A DNA stretch of 64,000 nt, taken from NCBI RefSeq assembly GCF_016907655.1, contig NZ_JAFBCL010000001.1, forward strand, positions 3,444,001 through 3,508,000, given 5' to 3'. Below the pieces are notes generated by a model, which saw nothing but the letters and a program-made list of their open reading frames with translations, made no database searches and was not told the origin of the DNA. Shown here one piece after another: positions 27,813-34,205 of the stretch. Made by a program: the position numbers and the translations under genes. The stretch's first letter is position 1; the number at the start of each line of letters is the position of its first letter. Source of the stretch: Saccharothrix algeriensis (GTDB lineage Bacteria; Actinomycetota; Actinomycetes; Mycobacteriales; Pseudonocardiaceae).

Positions 27813-28486
27813 CTGATCCATCTTTTACCGGATTGTTCGTGGCGGAGGGGACCTCGGATGCGCCGCTGGCCGGCATAGTCGAATCCCTCTTCTTCGAACG
27901 CGGGGTCTCGCTCCGGCTGAGCAAGCCGGAATACGCGATGCTCGGCGCGCGGGTCAAGAAGGACGTGGAGTCGCGGATCCGGGCCGGTGTGGCGCTGATC
28001 GGGAGCGCTCCGCGGGTCATCGTGGTGCACCGCGACTCGGACAACGTCGACCCGTTCGAAAGGCGGGTCGAGGTGGAGTCCGCCGTCCGTGCCGCATCCT
28101 CGGGATCCCACCCCGTGCCGGTCATCCCGGTCAAGATGACCGAAGCTTGGCTCCTCCTGGACGAGCAGGCGATCCGGACGGTCGCCGGGAATCCGAGAGG
28201 AAAACTTCCGCTGGGCTTGCCGAAGACGCACGAAGTCGAATCCCGAGCTGACCCGAAAGCGATCCTCGCCGACTGCATCCTTCGTGCTTCCGAGCTGACC
28301 GGGAGAAGGCGTGAGAGGCTCTCCAAGCGTTTCTCGGACAACAGGAGGCAACTCCTGGAGAGACTCGACCACCTCGGCCCGGTGGCATCGTTGGCGTCCT
28401 GGCAGGCTCTCGTCGACGATGTCGACGAAGCTGTGCTCGAACTCGGTGGTCCGGACGGTCCGACTCGGCCGAGCGCGCGCAGGTGA
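27809..28486 (+). CDS. TOPRIM-like (DUF4276-type) partner of the AAA ATPase
   Basis: The 225-residue protein has an early EGTSD motif (Glu13, Asp17), a central VIVVHRDSDN with Asp76 and Asp78, and a TEAWLL segment (Glu112). This Glu then Asp-x-Asp order is that of a TOPRIM nuclease/primase fold, and the TEAW segment recalls DUF4276. The C-terminal half is basic (LTGRRRERLSKRFSDNRRQ), which could bind nucleic acid. ATG at 27809 overlaps the ATPase stop; longer upstream frames run through the ATPase gene and are shadows. It may be the effector released or activated by the ATPase. The family assignment is from motifs seen, not from a search. Confidence 0.75.
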   Translation: MTDPSFTGLFVAEGTSDAPLAGIVESLFFERGVSLRLSKPEYAMLGARVKKDVESRIRAGVALIGSAPRVIVVHRDSDNVDPFERRVEVESAVRAASSGSHPVPVIPVKMTEAWLLLDEQAIRTVAGNPRGKLPLGLPKTHEVESRADPKAILADCILRASELTGRRRERLSKRFSDNRRQLLERLDHLGPVASLASWQALVDDVDEAVLELGGPDGPTRPSARR

Positions 28487-28527
28487 TGGAACGACCCACC
28501 CCTGAGATGCGCTGATGCGACCACGGC

Positions 28528-28688
28528 AGCGGATGTGCACCTCGGAGATCGCCCGGCCGCCCGCCGCTGAACCTCCTCCGCGAGTCCATCCGGGCTGGGT
28601 TCCAGCGCCGGGTCGACCCGCCGCAGCGTCGAGGCAGGCTTCTGCGGGTGAGCTTCGCCATTGCCTCGTCAGTGAGGTCGGTGGCCAT
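28528..28688 (-). pseudogene. Possible 5' remnant of a gene divergent from the TetR gene
   Basis: On the minus strand an ATG at 28688 opens with MATDLTDEAMAKL. The frame then loses plausible sequence, while the next frame reads LRRVDPALEPSPDGLAEEVQRRA, a sensible continuation. The pattern suggests a frameshifted 5' fragment that ends at the ATPase/TOPRIM module. Its position, divergent from tetR with a shared inverted repeat, is that of a TetR target gene. The original product is not recognisable. Confidence 0.3.
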
Positions 28689-28702
28689 GCACGTCACCCT
28701 CG

Positions 28703-28740
28703 CTACCTGCTCGTCGGTGACATTACTGACGAGTAGGTAG
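28703..28740. promoter_or_regulatory. Long inverted repeat upstream of the TetR gene
   Basis: CTACCTGCTCGTCGGT (28703-28718) and ACTGACGAGTAGGTAG (28725-28740) pair at 14 of 16 positions around a 6-bp spacer. It lies 47 bp before the tetR start, where a TetR-family autoregulatory operator is expected. Confidence 0.7.
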
Positions 28741-28787
28741 CGGGGTGGGGAGTCCGATAGCCTTGACCGGGCCTTGAGGGGGGTGAC

Positions 28788-29576
28788 ATGCACGCAGACC
28801 AACCGGTCCGCACCGGTCGGGCCAAGCGGCTGCCGCGCGCGGTGCGCGAGCGGCAGATCACGGACGCCGCGGTGGAGGTCTTCTCGCGCCGGGGCTTCCA
28901 CGCCGCGTCCATGGACGAGATCTCCGAGGTCGCGGGCATCTCCAAGCCGATGCTGTACGCGTACCTGGGCTCGAAGGAGGAGCTGTTCGCGACCTGCATC
29001 CGCCGCGAGGCGACCCGGATGGTGGAGGCCGTCGCGACCGGGGTCGAGCGCGACCAGCCGCCGGACGTGCAGCTGTGGAGCGGGCTGCGGGCGTTCTTCG
29101 GCTTCGTCGGCGGCAACCGGGCGAGCTGGCAGGTCCTGCACCGCCAGGCGTCGTCCCAGGGCGGCCCGCTCGCCGAGGAGTCGGCCGACCTGCGCGGCCG
29201 GGCGATCGGCCTCGTGGCGGGGTTGCTGGTCGGCTCCTCCGGCTTCCCGGACGTGCCGCGCCCCGGCGACAAGGAGGCGGAGTCGCTGGCCGCCGCCCTG
29301 GTCGGCGCGGGCGAGTCGCTGGCCGACTGGTGGCTGGACAACCCCGAGGAGCCGGCGGGGGTCGTCGCGGCGCGCCTGATGAACCTGGTCTGGATGGGGT
29401 TCGGCGACCTGGTCGGCGGCCACACCTGGCGCCCGCCGTCCCGGCGCGCAGCCGACCCCGATGCGCCCGACCCTGATGCGCCCGACCCCGATGCAGCCGA
29501 CCCCGATGCAGCCGACCCCGGCGCACCCGCGCCGGAGGCGCCCGCGGCGGGCGGTCCGGCCGACGGCAGTCCCTAG
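28788..29576 (+). CDS. TetR-family regulator with repetitive acidic tail
   Basis: The 262-residue protein has a TetR HTH (about 18-65: ITDAAVEVFSRRGFHAASMDEISEVAGISKPMLYAYLGSKEELF) and an all-helical ligand domain up to about residue 220. The last 40 residues form a low-complexity tail of (A/P)DPDA repeats encoded by five 15-bp direct repeats at 29451-29525, which normal TetR proteins lack. The ATG at 28788 follows GAGGGGGGTGAC. Its likely operator is the inverted repeat at 28703-28740. The ligand and targets are unknown, and the divergent gene that may have been a target is decayed. Confidence 0.88.
   Translation: MHADQPVRTGRAKRLPRAVRERQITDAAVEVFSRRGFHAASMDEISEVAGISKPMLYAYLGSKEELFATCIRREATRMVEAVATGVERDQPPDVQLWSGLRAFFGFVGGNRASWQVLHRQASSQGGPLAEESADLRGRAIGLVAGLLVGSSGFPDVPRPGDKEAESLAAALVGAGESLADWWLDNPEEPAGVVAARLMNLVWMGFGDLVGGHTWRPPSRRAADPDAPDPDAPDPDAADPDAADPGAPAPEAPAAGGPADGSP
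29451..29525 (+). repeat. Five 15-bp tandem repeats inside the TetR gene
   Basis: Units of the form GCCGACCCCGATGCG repeat five times in frame with one to three changes each, encoding ADPDA or PDPDA. In-frame repeats like this can change number by slippage without breaking the protein. Confidence 0.9.
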
Positions 29577-29585
29577 GCGGAACCC

Positions 29586-30512
29586 CTAGGCGAGCGCGGT
29601 CTTCAGGGTGGCGACGGCCTGCGCGATCGCGGCCCCGGCGGCGTGCGTCGGGCGCAGCGCGTCGAGCATCACGAAGTCGTGGATCACGCCCTGGTACCGG
29701 ACCGCGACCACGGGCACCCCCGCCTCGCGCAACCGGCTCGCGTACGCCTCGCCCTCGTCGCGCAGCACGTCCGCCTCGGCGGTGATCACCAGCGCCGGCG
29801 GCAGGCCCGCCAGGTCGTCCAGCGACGCGCGCAGCGGTGACGCGGTGATCTCCGCGCGCTGCGCCTCGTCGGTCGTGTACTGGTCCCAGAACCAGACCAT
29901 CGCGTCCCGGCGCAGGAAGTAGCCCTCGGCGAACTCGTGGTAGGACGGCGTGTCGAAGGACGCGTCGGTGACCGGGTAGAACAGCACCTGCTGCCGGAAC
30001 GCCACGTCGCCGCGCCGCTTGGCCAGCAGGGTCAGCGCGGCGGACATGTTGCCGCCCACCGAGTCGCCCGCGACCGCGAGCCGGGACGCGTCGAGGCCGT
30101 GGTCCGCGCCGGAGTCGGTGATCCACCGCGCCACGGCGTAGCCCTCCTCCAGCGCGACGGGGTAGCGCGCCTCGGGCGAGAGGCTGTAGTCGGGGAACAC
30201 GACGGCCGCGCCGACGCCGACCGCCAGTTCGCGCACGAGCCGGTCGTGCGTGCGGGCGTTGCCGAACACCCAGCCCGCGCCGTGGACGTAGAGCACGACG
30301 GGCAGCGGGCCGGTGGCGTCGACCGGGCGGACGACGCGGACGGGCACCTCGCCCACGGTCACCCACTCCTCGGCGACCTCGGGCTTGGCGACCTCGCCCG
30401 ACTGCACCTCGTCCACGGCCTTGCGCCCCTCGGTCGGACCCAGGTCGTACAGGTACGGCGGGTTGGCGGTGGCGGCGGCGAACTCCGCGGCGGCGGGTTC
30501 CAGGACGGTCAT
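29586..30512 (-). CDS. Alpha/beta hydrolase, hormone-sensitive lipase family
   Basis: The 308-residue esterase has the HSL oxyanion motif HGAGW (about 77-81, an HGGG variant), the nucleophile motif GDSVGGN, a catalytic Asp in ITAEADVLRDEG, and a catalytic His in GVIHDFVML. It would hydrolyse short-chain carboxylic esters in the cytoplasm. It is divergent from a MarR-family gene with a MarR-type palindrome in the 113-bp gap, so it is a likely target of that regulator. Its stop lies 9 bp from the convergent tetR stop. Confidence 0.92.
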   Translation of the reverse strand: MTVLEPAAAEFAAATANPPYLYDLGPTEGRKAVDEVQSGEVAKPEVAEEWVTVGEVPVRVVRPVDATGPLPVVLYVHGAGWVFGNARTHDRLVRELAVGVGAAVVFPDYSLSPEARYPVALEEGYAVARWITDSGADHGLDASRLAVAGDSVGGNMSAALTLLAKRRGDVAFRQQVLFYPVTDASFDTPSYHEFAEGYFLRRDAMVWFWDQYTTDEAQRAEITASPLRASLDDLAGLPPALVITAEADVLRDEGEAYASRLREAGVPVVAVRYQGVIHDFVMLDALRPTHAAGAAIAQAVATLKTALA

Positions 30513-30561
30513 CTCGAACTCCTCGGGTCGTGGTTGCGACGCTCGATAACCTAGTGCGCGA

Positions 30562-30581
30562 TTACATCGTGCACAATCTAA
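30562..30581. promoter_or_regulatory. MarR-type operator between hydrolase and marR genes
   Basis: TTACATCGTGCACAATCTAA is symmetrical at 8 of 10 pairs with the core ATNGTGCACNAT. It lies between two divergent genes, where a MarR/OhrR-family protein would repress both. Confidence 0.65.
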
Positions 30582-30625
30582 ATGGCCGCAGGGGTAGTGT
30601 GGACCCAGTCACGGGGGAGGGTCAC

Positions 30626-31054
30626 ATGGACCACACGCTGGCGCTCGACGACCAGCTCTGCTTCGCGCTCTACGCCGCATCGCGCGCCGTCACGGCCCGT
30701 TACCGCCCGCTGCTGGAGGACCTGGGCCTGACCTACCCGCAGTACCTGGTCCTGCTGGTGCTGTGGGAACGCGGCGACGTGCCCGTCAAGGACCTCGGCG
30801 CCGCGCTCCAGCTCGACTACGGCACCTTGTCGCCGCTGCTCAAGCGGTTGGAGGCGGCCGGGCTGGTGCGGCGCGAGCGCCGGGCCGACGACGAGCGCTC
30901 GGTGCGGGTCGCGCTCACCGGGCAGGGCGTCGCGCTGCGCGGGCGGGCGGAGCGGGTGCCCCCGGCGATGGGCGCGGCGATGGACCTCGACGCGGCGGAC
31001 GCCGAGCGGTTGCGCGCCCTGCTGCGGACGCTCGCCGCCAACGTCAGCCGCTGA
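30626..31054 (+). CDS. MarR-family regulator
   Basis: The 142-residue protein has the MarR winged helix (about 30-110: LTYPQYLVLLVLWERGDVPVKDLGAALQLDYGTLSPLLKRLEAAGLVRRERRADDERSVRVALT). It begins LDDQLCFALYAASRAV, with a cysteine at the position of the sensing Cys of OhrR-type peroxide sensors. That makes redox control of the divergent hydrolase possible, though the hydrolase is not a peroxidase. ATG at 30626 is chosen for the strong GGGGGAGG site. It resembles the second MarR gene at 42977 in start and layout, so the two may be paralogues. Confidence 0.9.
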   Translation: MDHTLALDDQLCFALYAASRAVTARYRPLLEDLGLTYPQYLVLLVLWERGDVPVKDLGAALQLDYGTLSPLLKRLEAAGLVRRERRADDERSVRVALTGQGVALRGRAERVPPAMGAAMDLDAADAERLRALLRTLAANVSR

Positions 31055-31229
31055 TCGCGCCCTCCGGTCCGGGGCGCCGCGACCACGGCGCGAACCACCT
31101 GCCGGCCACCCCGTCCGCGGTGACCGGCGCGCGGGTCGTCGTGCCGCCGAAGGGGGCCCGATTTCTGTCCGCGCGACGGGAGGCCGGGCGTGACGGCGAG
31201 CCCGGAGCGTTGACCCGGGCCCCAGGGCG

Positions 31230-31856
31230 CTAGTCCAGCAGCGTCCACGTGGCGGTGCAGCGGACCGTCACGACGATCTGCTGCGCCTCCAGGTTCAGCT
31301 CGTCCATCTTCGGCGCCTGGCCGACCGACCCGCCGTACGCGGCCATCGCCCGGCCGGGGGAAGCCTCGGCGGCCCACACCTCGCCGTCGCCGTCGGAGAG
31401 TCGCTGCAGCGTGCCCAGGCGCGCACCCAGGGCCTCGGCGTACCCCTCGGCGCGCCGCCGCGCGTCGAGCACGGCCTCGCGCTGCGCCTCGCGGACCGCC
31501 TCGGCGTCCGCCGCGAGCTGCCACTGCGGGCCGTTGAGCCAGGTCGGCTCGGCGGCGACCAGGGTCGACAGCAGGTCGTCCAGCCGCGCCAGGTCGTCGA
31601 CCCGCAGCACGTACTGCTGCGCCGCCCGGCTGCCCGCGCGCTGCTGCCCGTCCCAGTTGTCGTGCACGGACAACTGCCGCGACCGCACCTGCACACCCGC
31701 CCGCCCCAGCGCCGGCTCCACCGCCGCCATCCGCCGGTTGAGCAGGTCGACCGCCTCGTTGCGGGTCGCGCCCACGGTCTCGAAACTCGCCTGCACCTCG
31801 GCGCGGTCGGCGGTGCGCTCGACCTTGCCGGTGCCCTTGGTCACGACTTCAGCCAC
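31230..31856 (-). CDS. SIMPL (DUF541) domain protein
   Basis: Starting at GTG 31856 the product has 208 residues and a SIMPL/DUF541 domain: GTGKVERTADRAEVQASFET at the start, repeated ALG-type helices in the middle, and the end IVVTVRCTATWTL. The longer frame to 32060 adds a Pro/Arg-rich leader with no signal peptide and is rejected. Some family members are periplasmic or outer-membrane proteins; this one has no signal or membrane helix and is probably cytoplasmic. The function of SIMPL proteins is poorly known. Confidence 0.78.
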   Translation of the reverse strand: MAEVVTKGTGKVERTADRAEVQASFETVGATRNEAVDLLNRRMAAVEPALGRAGVQVRSRQLSVHDNWDGQQRAGSRAAQQYVLRVDDLARLDDLLSTLVAAEPTWLNGPQWQLAADAEAVREAQREAVLDARRRAEGYAEALGARLGTLQRLSDGDGEVWAAEASPGRAMAAYGGSVGQAPKMDELNLEAQQIVVTVRCTATWTLLD

Positions 31857-32186
31857 GGGTCCAGCCAACTCGGCCGCCGGCCCGTGCGCAACAACCCGGT
31901 CGTCCGGTGTTCCCGGGCGCCCCCCGCCGGAACGGGGGTCCGGGGGGTGCTCGCCGCGCGGTGCCCGGGACCGGTCCGCGGCGCTCGCCGGGCGGCCTGC
32001 GGGGCTCGGGAGTGGCGTCCGGCACAGGTGGGTGTCTGCCAGGCGAATCGTAGGGGCCACTCAGGTGGACGCCGGTGATTCGTCGGCCTGTGCGCCAACT
32101 CACCGGATAATCGGGTGATTTCGCTGCCCGGAGGGTGCATACTTGAGGCACACCACCGAGGAACCGTTGAGAGGGATGAAACCCCG

Positions 32187-32333
32187 ATGAACTTCACTGC
32201 GAAGCTCCGCGCTCGTCGTGTCGAGGCTCGCAACCGCAAGGCTGTCGCCCGCGCGATCGACATGGCGCCCACCCCGGCGATGCGCCACGAGCTGATGGCG
32301 ATCGCCCAGGCCCAGGTCTCCACCCTCCGCTGA
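32187..32333 (+). CDS. Small basic helical protein (48 residues)
   Basis: The short protein is rich in Arg and Ala and looks entirely helical (AKLRARRVEARNRKAVARAIDMA, then TPAMRHELMAIAQAQ). ATG at 32187 has GAGAGGGATG upstream, and a terminator-like hairpin lies downstream at 32412, both supporting a real gene. Similar 40-60 residue proteins are widespread in actinomycetes with unknown function. Confidence 0.7.
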   Translation: MNFTAKLRARRVEARNRKAVARAIDMAPTPAMRHELMAIAQAQVSTLR

Positions 32334-32411
32334 CGTCCCGCGCGGGGCGACTCACCCGATCGACACCGGGTGCGCGCCCCGTCGTCCCGCGCGGCCGGCG
32401 AAGGGGGAAAC

Positions 32412-32454
32412 GTCGAAAGCCCTGCCGCACCTCCCGCGCGACAGGGCTTTCGAC
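32412..32454 (+). terminator. Terminator after the 48-residue protein gene
   Basis: GTCGAAAGCCCTG (32412-32424) pairs perfectly with CAGGGCTTTCGAC (32442-32454) across a 17-base loop. There is no T tract. Confidence 0.7.
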
Positions 32455-32643
32455 ATTCGAGCTGACATCGCAACGTGATCTCCGTCACACTCATTAGAGG
32501 ATGTAACGGACCACGATCGTGTATCGATGTTCCTGGTGACCCCGCGATGCTGTCGGACCCCCGACCTGGCAGCACCGCGGGGTTTCCCATGTCCCCGACT
32601 GCTCAGGACCACCCCGGCTCGACGAGCCAGGGCCTCCCCCGGA

Positions 32644-32751
32644 CTACTTGGACGTGGCGGAGCCGGTCCAGGTGTCCTCGTCCTGTCTGCAGGCGTGCTC
32701 CATCATCACTATCCCCCTGAATGTGTTCTTGTCCCCCTTGGACACCTCCAT
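32644..32751 (-). CDS. Possible 35-residue peptide gene
   Basis: In the 349-bp gap between the hairpin at 32412 and the gene at 32804, the only frame worth noting is a 35-residue peptide starting MEVSKGDKNTF and ending TWTGSATSK on the minus strand, with one Cys. There is no clear ribosome site before its ATG (32751). It is recorded because the sequence is not low-complexity and uses codons unlike the neighbours; it may equally be noise. Confidence 0.25.
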   Translation of the reverse strand: MEVSKGDKNTFRGIVMMEHACRQDEDTWTGSATSK

Positions 32752-32803
32752 GGTGCCATCGGAGTGCGACAGTTTTTTGAGGGTTTGCTGAGAGCATGGG
32801 GCG

Positions 32804-33178
32804 ATGACCCGCCCACTCGTTGTCGTTGACGCGGCAAATGTCATCGGATCCGTGCCCGACGGCTGGTGGCGCGACCGCGCCGCGGCGGCGACGAGATTGC
32901 GGAATTCGCTGGTAGGAGTGGGTGAGCGGGGCTTGGCGGGGTTCGCCGAGGGACCGGTCGAGGTCGTCCTCGTGGTGGAGGGTGAGGCCCGCCACGTGCA
33001 GTCCGTGCCGGGCGTCCGTGTGGTCTCCGCCACTGCGTCGGGTGATGACGCGATCGTCGCAGTGGTCCGCGCCGAATCCGCTGACCGCCAATGTGCGGTG
33101 ATCACCGCCGACCGCGACCTGCGCCGCCGGGTAACCGCCCTGGGCGCCACCACCCTCGGCCCGCGCACCGTCCGCTGA
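32804..33178 (+). CDS. NYN/PIN-like nuclease-domain protein
   Basis: The 124-residue protein starts with VVVDAANVIGS, an NYN/PIN motif with the acidic metal-binding residue. It continues with a central ASGDDAIV (a second acidic cluster) and VITADRDLRRRV, where the Asp is a typical third ligand. This order of acidic residues fits a small RNase of the NYN fold acting alone in the cytoplasm. ATG at 32804 follows GGGGCG. It is not paired with an obvious antitoxin; the TA pair downstream is a different family. Confidence 0.78.
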   Translation: MTRPLVVVDAANVIGSVPDGWWRDRAAAATRLRNSLVGVGERGLAGFAEGPVEVVLVVEGEARHVQSVPGVRVVSATASGDDAIVAVVRAESADRQCAVITADRDLRRRVTALGATTLGPRTVR

Positions 33179-33325
33179 CGGTGCGACTTCGAGCGCGGGA
33201 ATACCCGCAACCGCCAATTGCGCCGACTTCTCGCGGAACGCAGGGTGCATGTTCACCGTTGCCGACTCCGCGGACCCCGGAATGCCGCGCCCGCCACGTC
33301 GTGTCGACTTCCTCCGCGTCGACTG

Positions 33326-33363
33326 CGCCGCGCCCGAGTTCGCGCCTCCGAACCGGTCGGTCG
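33326..33363 (+). repeat. Direct repeat, left copy flanking the TA module
   Basis: 38 bp match 34224-34261 at 35 positions. The right copy is the 5' coding part of the thioredoxin-NHL gene, so this left copy is a displaced fragment of that gene start. The toxin-antitoxin genes lie between the two. Confidence 0.75.
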
Positions 33364-33435
33364 AGGTGACGGGGACAAGGCCGGCTCGACGCACTTCGAC
33401 GGGCCCGGTCGGTGGAAGCGGTCCGCCGGTCGAGC

Positions 33436-33702
33436 TCACACCTTCCGGTGCACCTCGCGTCGATGCGCCACCCGCACGACCGTCACCAGGACCTTGGCGT
33501 CCTCCACCTGGTAGATCACCCGGTGGTCACCGACCCGGATGCGCATCACGCCTGCCGGTCGGCCGGTGAGCGCCCGGCACCCCGGCGGGCGGGGGTCGTC
33601 CCCCAGGGCCGTCACCGCCAGCACGACCCTGCGTCCGGTCTGCTTGTCGAGCTCGCGAAGCTCCCGCAGGGCGGAAGCCGTCCATTCGATCTCGTAGGGC
33701 AC
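33436..33702 (-). CDS. RelE/ParE-family toxin
   Basis: The 88-residue basic protein has the RelE/ParE fold: YEIEWTASALRELRELDKQTGRR at the start and RIRVGDHRVIYQVEDAKVLVTVVRVAHRREV at the end, with the Arg/His residues (R54, R60, H80) expected of RelE-type ribosome-dependent mRNA interferases. It follows its antitoxin gene by 3 bp, so the two are co-transcribed. The 3' end lies close to the displaced repeat at 33326-33363. Confidence 0.9.
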   Translation of the reverse strand: MPYEIEWTASALRELRELDKQTGRRVVLAVTALGDDPRPPGCRALTGRPAGVMRIRVGDHRVIYQVEDAKVLVTVVRVAHRREVHRKV

Positions 33703-33705
33703 GGG

Positions 33706-33957
33706 TCAGACGTCACCGAACTCGGCGAGCACGTCGTGGTGGGCAACCCGTGGCTCGGCGGCGGCCAGCGCCTCCCGTGCCGCGGCGAGATCGGCTTCGT
33801 CCTCTGCCGCTTCGAGCCGCCGGAGGTCGTCGATGGAGACGACCGCGGCAACCGGTCGACCGTGCCTGGTCAGCACGGCTCGTTCATGCGCGTGCTCGAC
33901 CTTGGAGACGAGTTCGCCGAGCTGGTCCCGCGCCACGCTGATCGGCAACTCGAACAT
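33706..33957 (-). CDS. Phd/YefM-family antitoxin
   Basis: The 83-residue protein begins MFELPISVARDQLGELVSKVEH and continues with AVLTRHGRPVAAVVSIDDLRRLE, the Phd/YefM DNA-binding fold. Its acidic C-terminal tail would wrap the toxin. ATG at 33957 is chosen because it starts the domain exactly; the longer frame to 34221 has no domain support. It precedes the toxin gene, the usual order, and probably represses the operon together with the toxin. Confidence 0.92.
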   Translation of the reverse strand: MFELPISVARDQLGELVSKVEHAHERAVLTRHGRPVAAVVSIDDLRRLEAAEDEADLAAAREALAAAEPRVAHHDVLAEFGDV

Positions 33958-34205
33958 GCCCCAAATTGTACAAAACGGGGACCCTTCCGGGAAGACGCCC
34001 ACACCACGCCCTGCTGGACGTTCCGGGTTGGCTCGACTCAAGCACTGCTCGCGAAGCGGGTGTCGACGCAGAGGAGTGACCAGGCACTCGCGGACAGCTC
34101 GTGCAACTTGGCTCCTGTCCCTGGTGACACCGCTTTGGCGGGGCATCCACGTCCGCATCGTGGGCGTGGAAATACTGTGCCTTGGACGTCGTGTTGACTC
34201 ACTGC

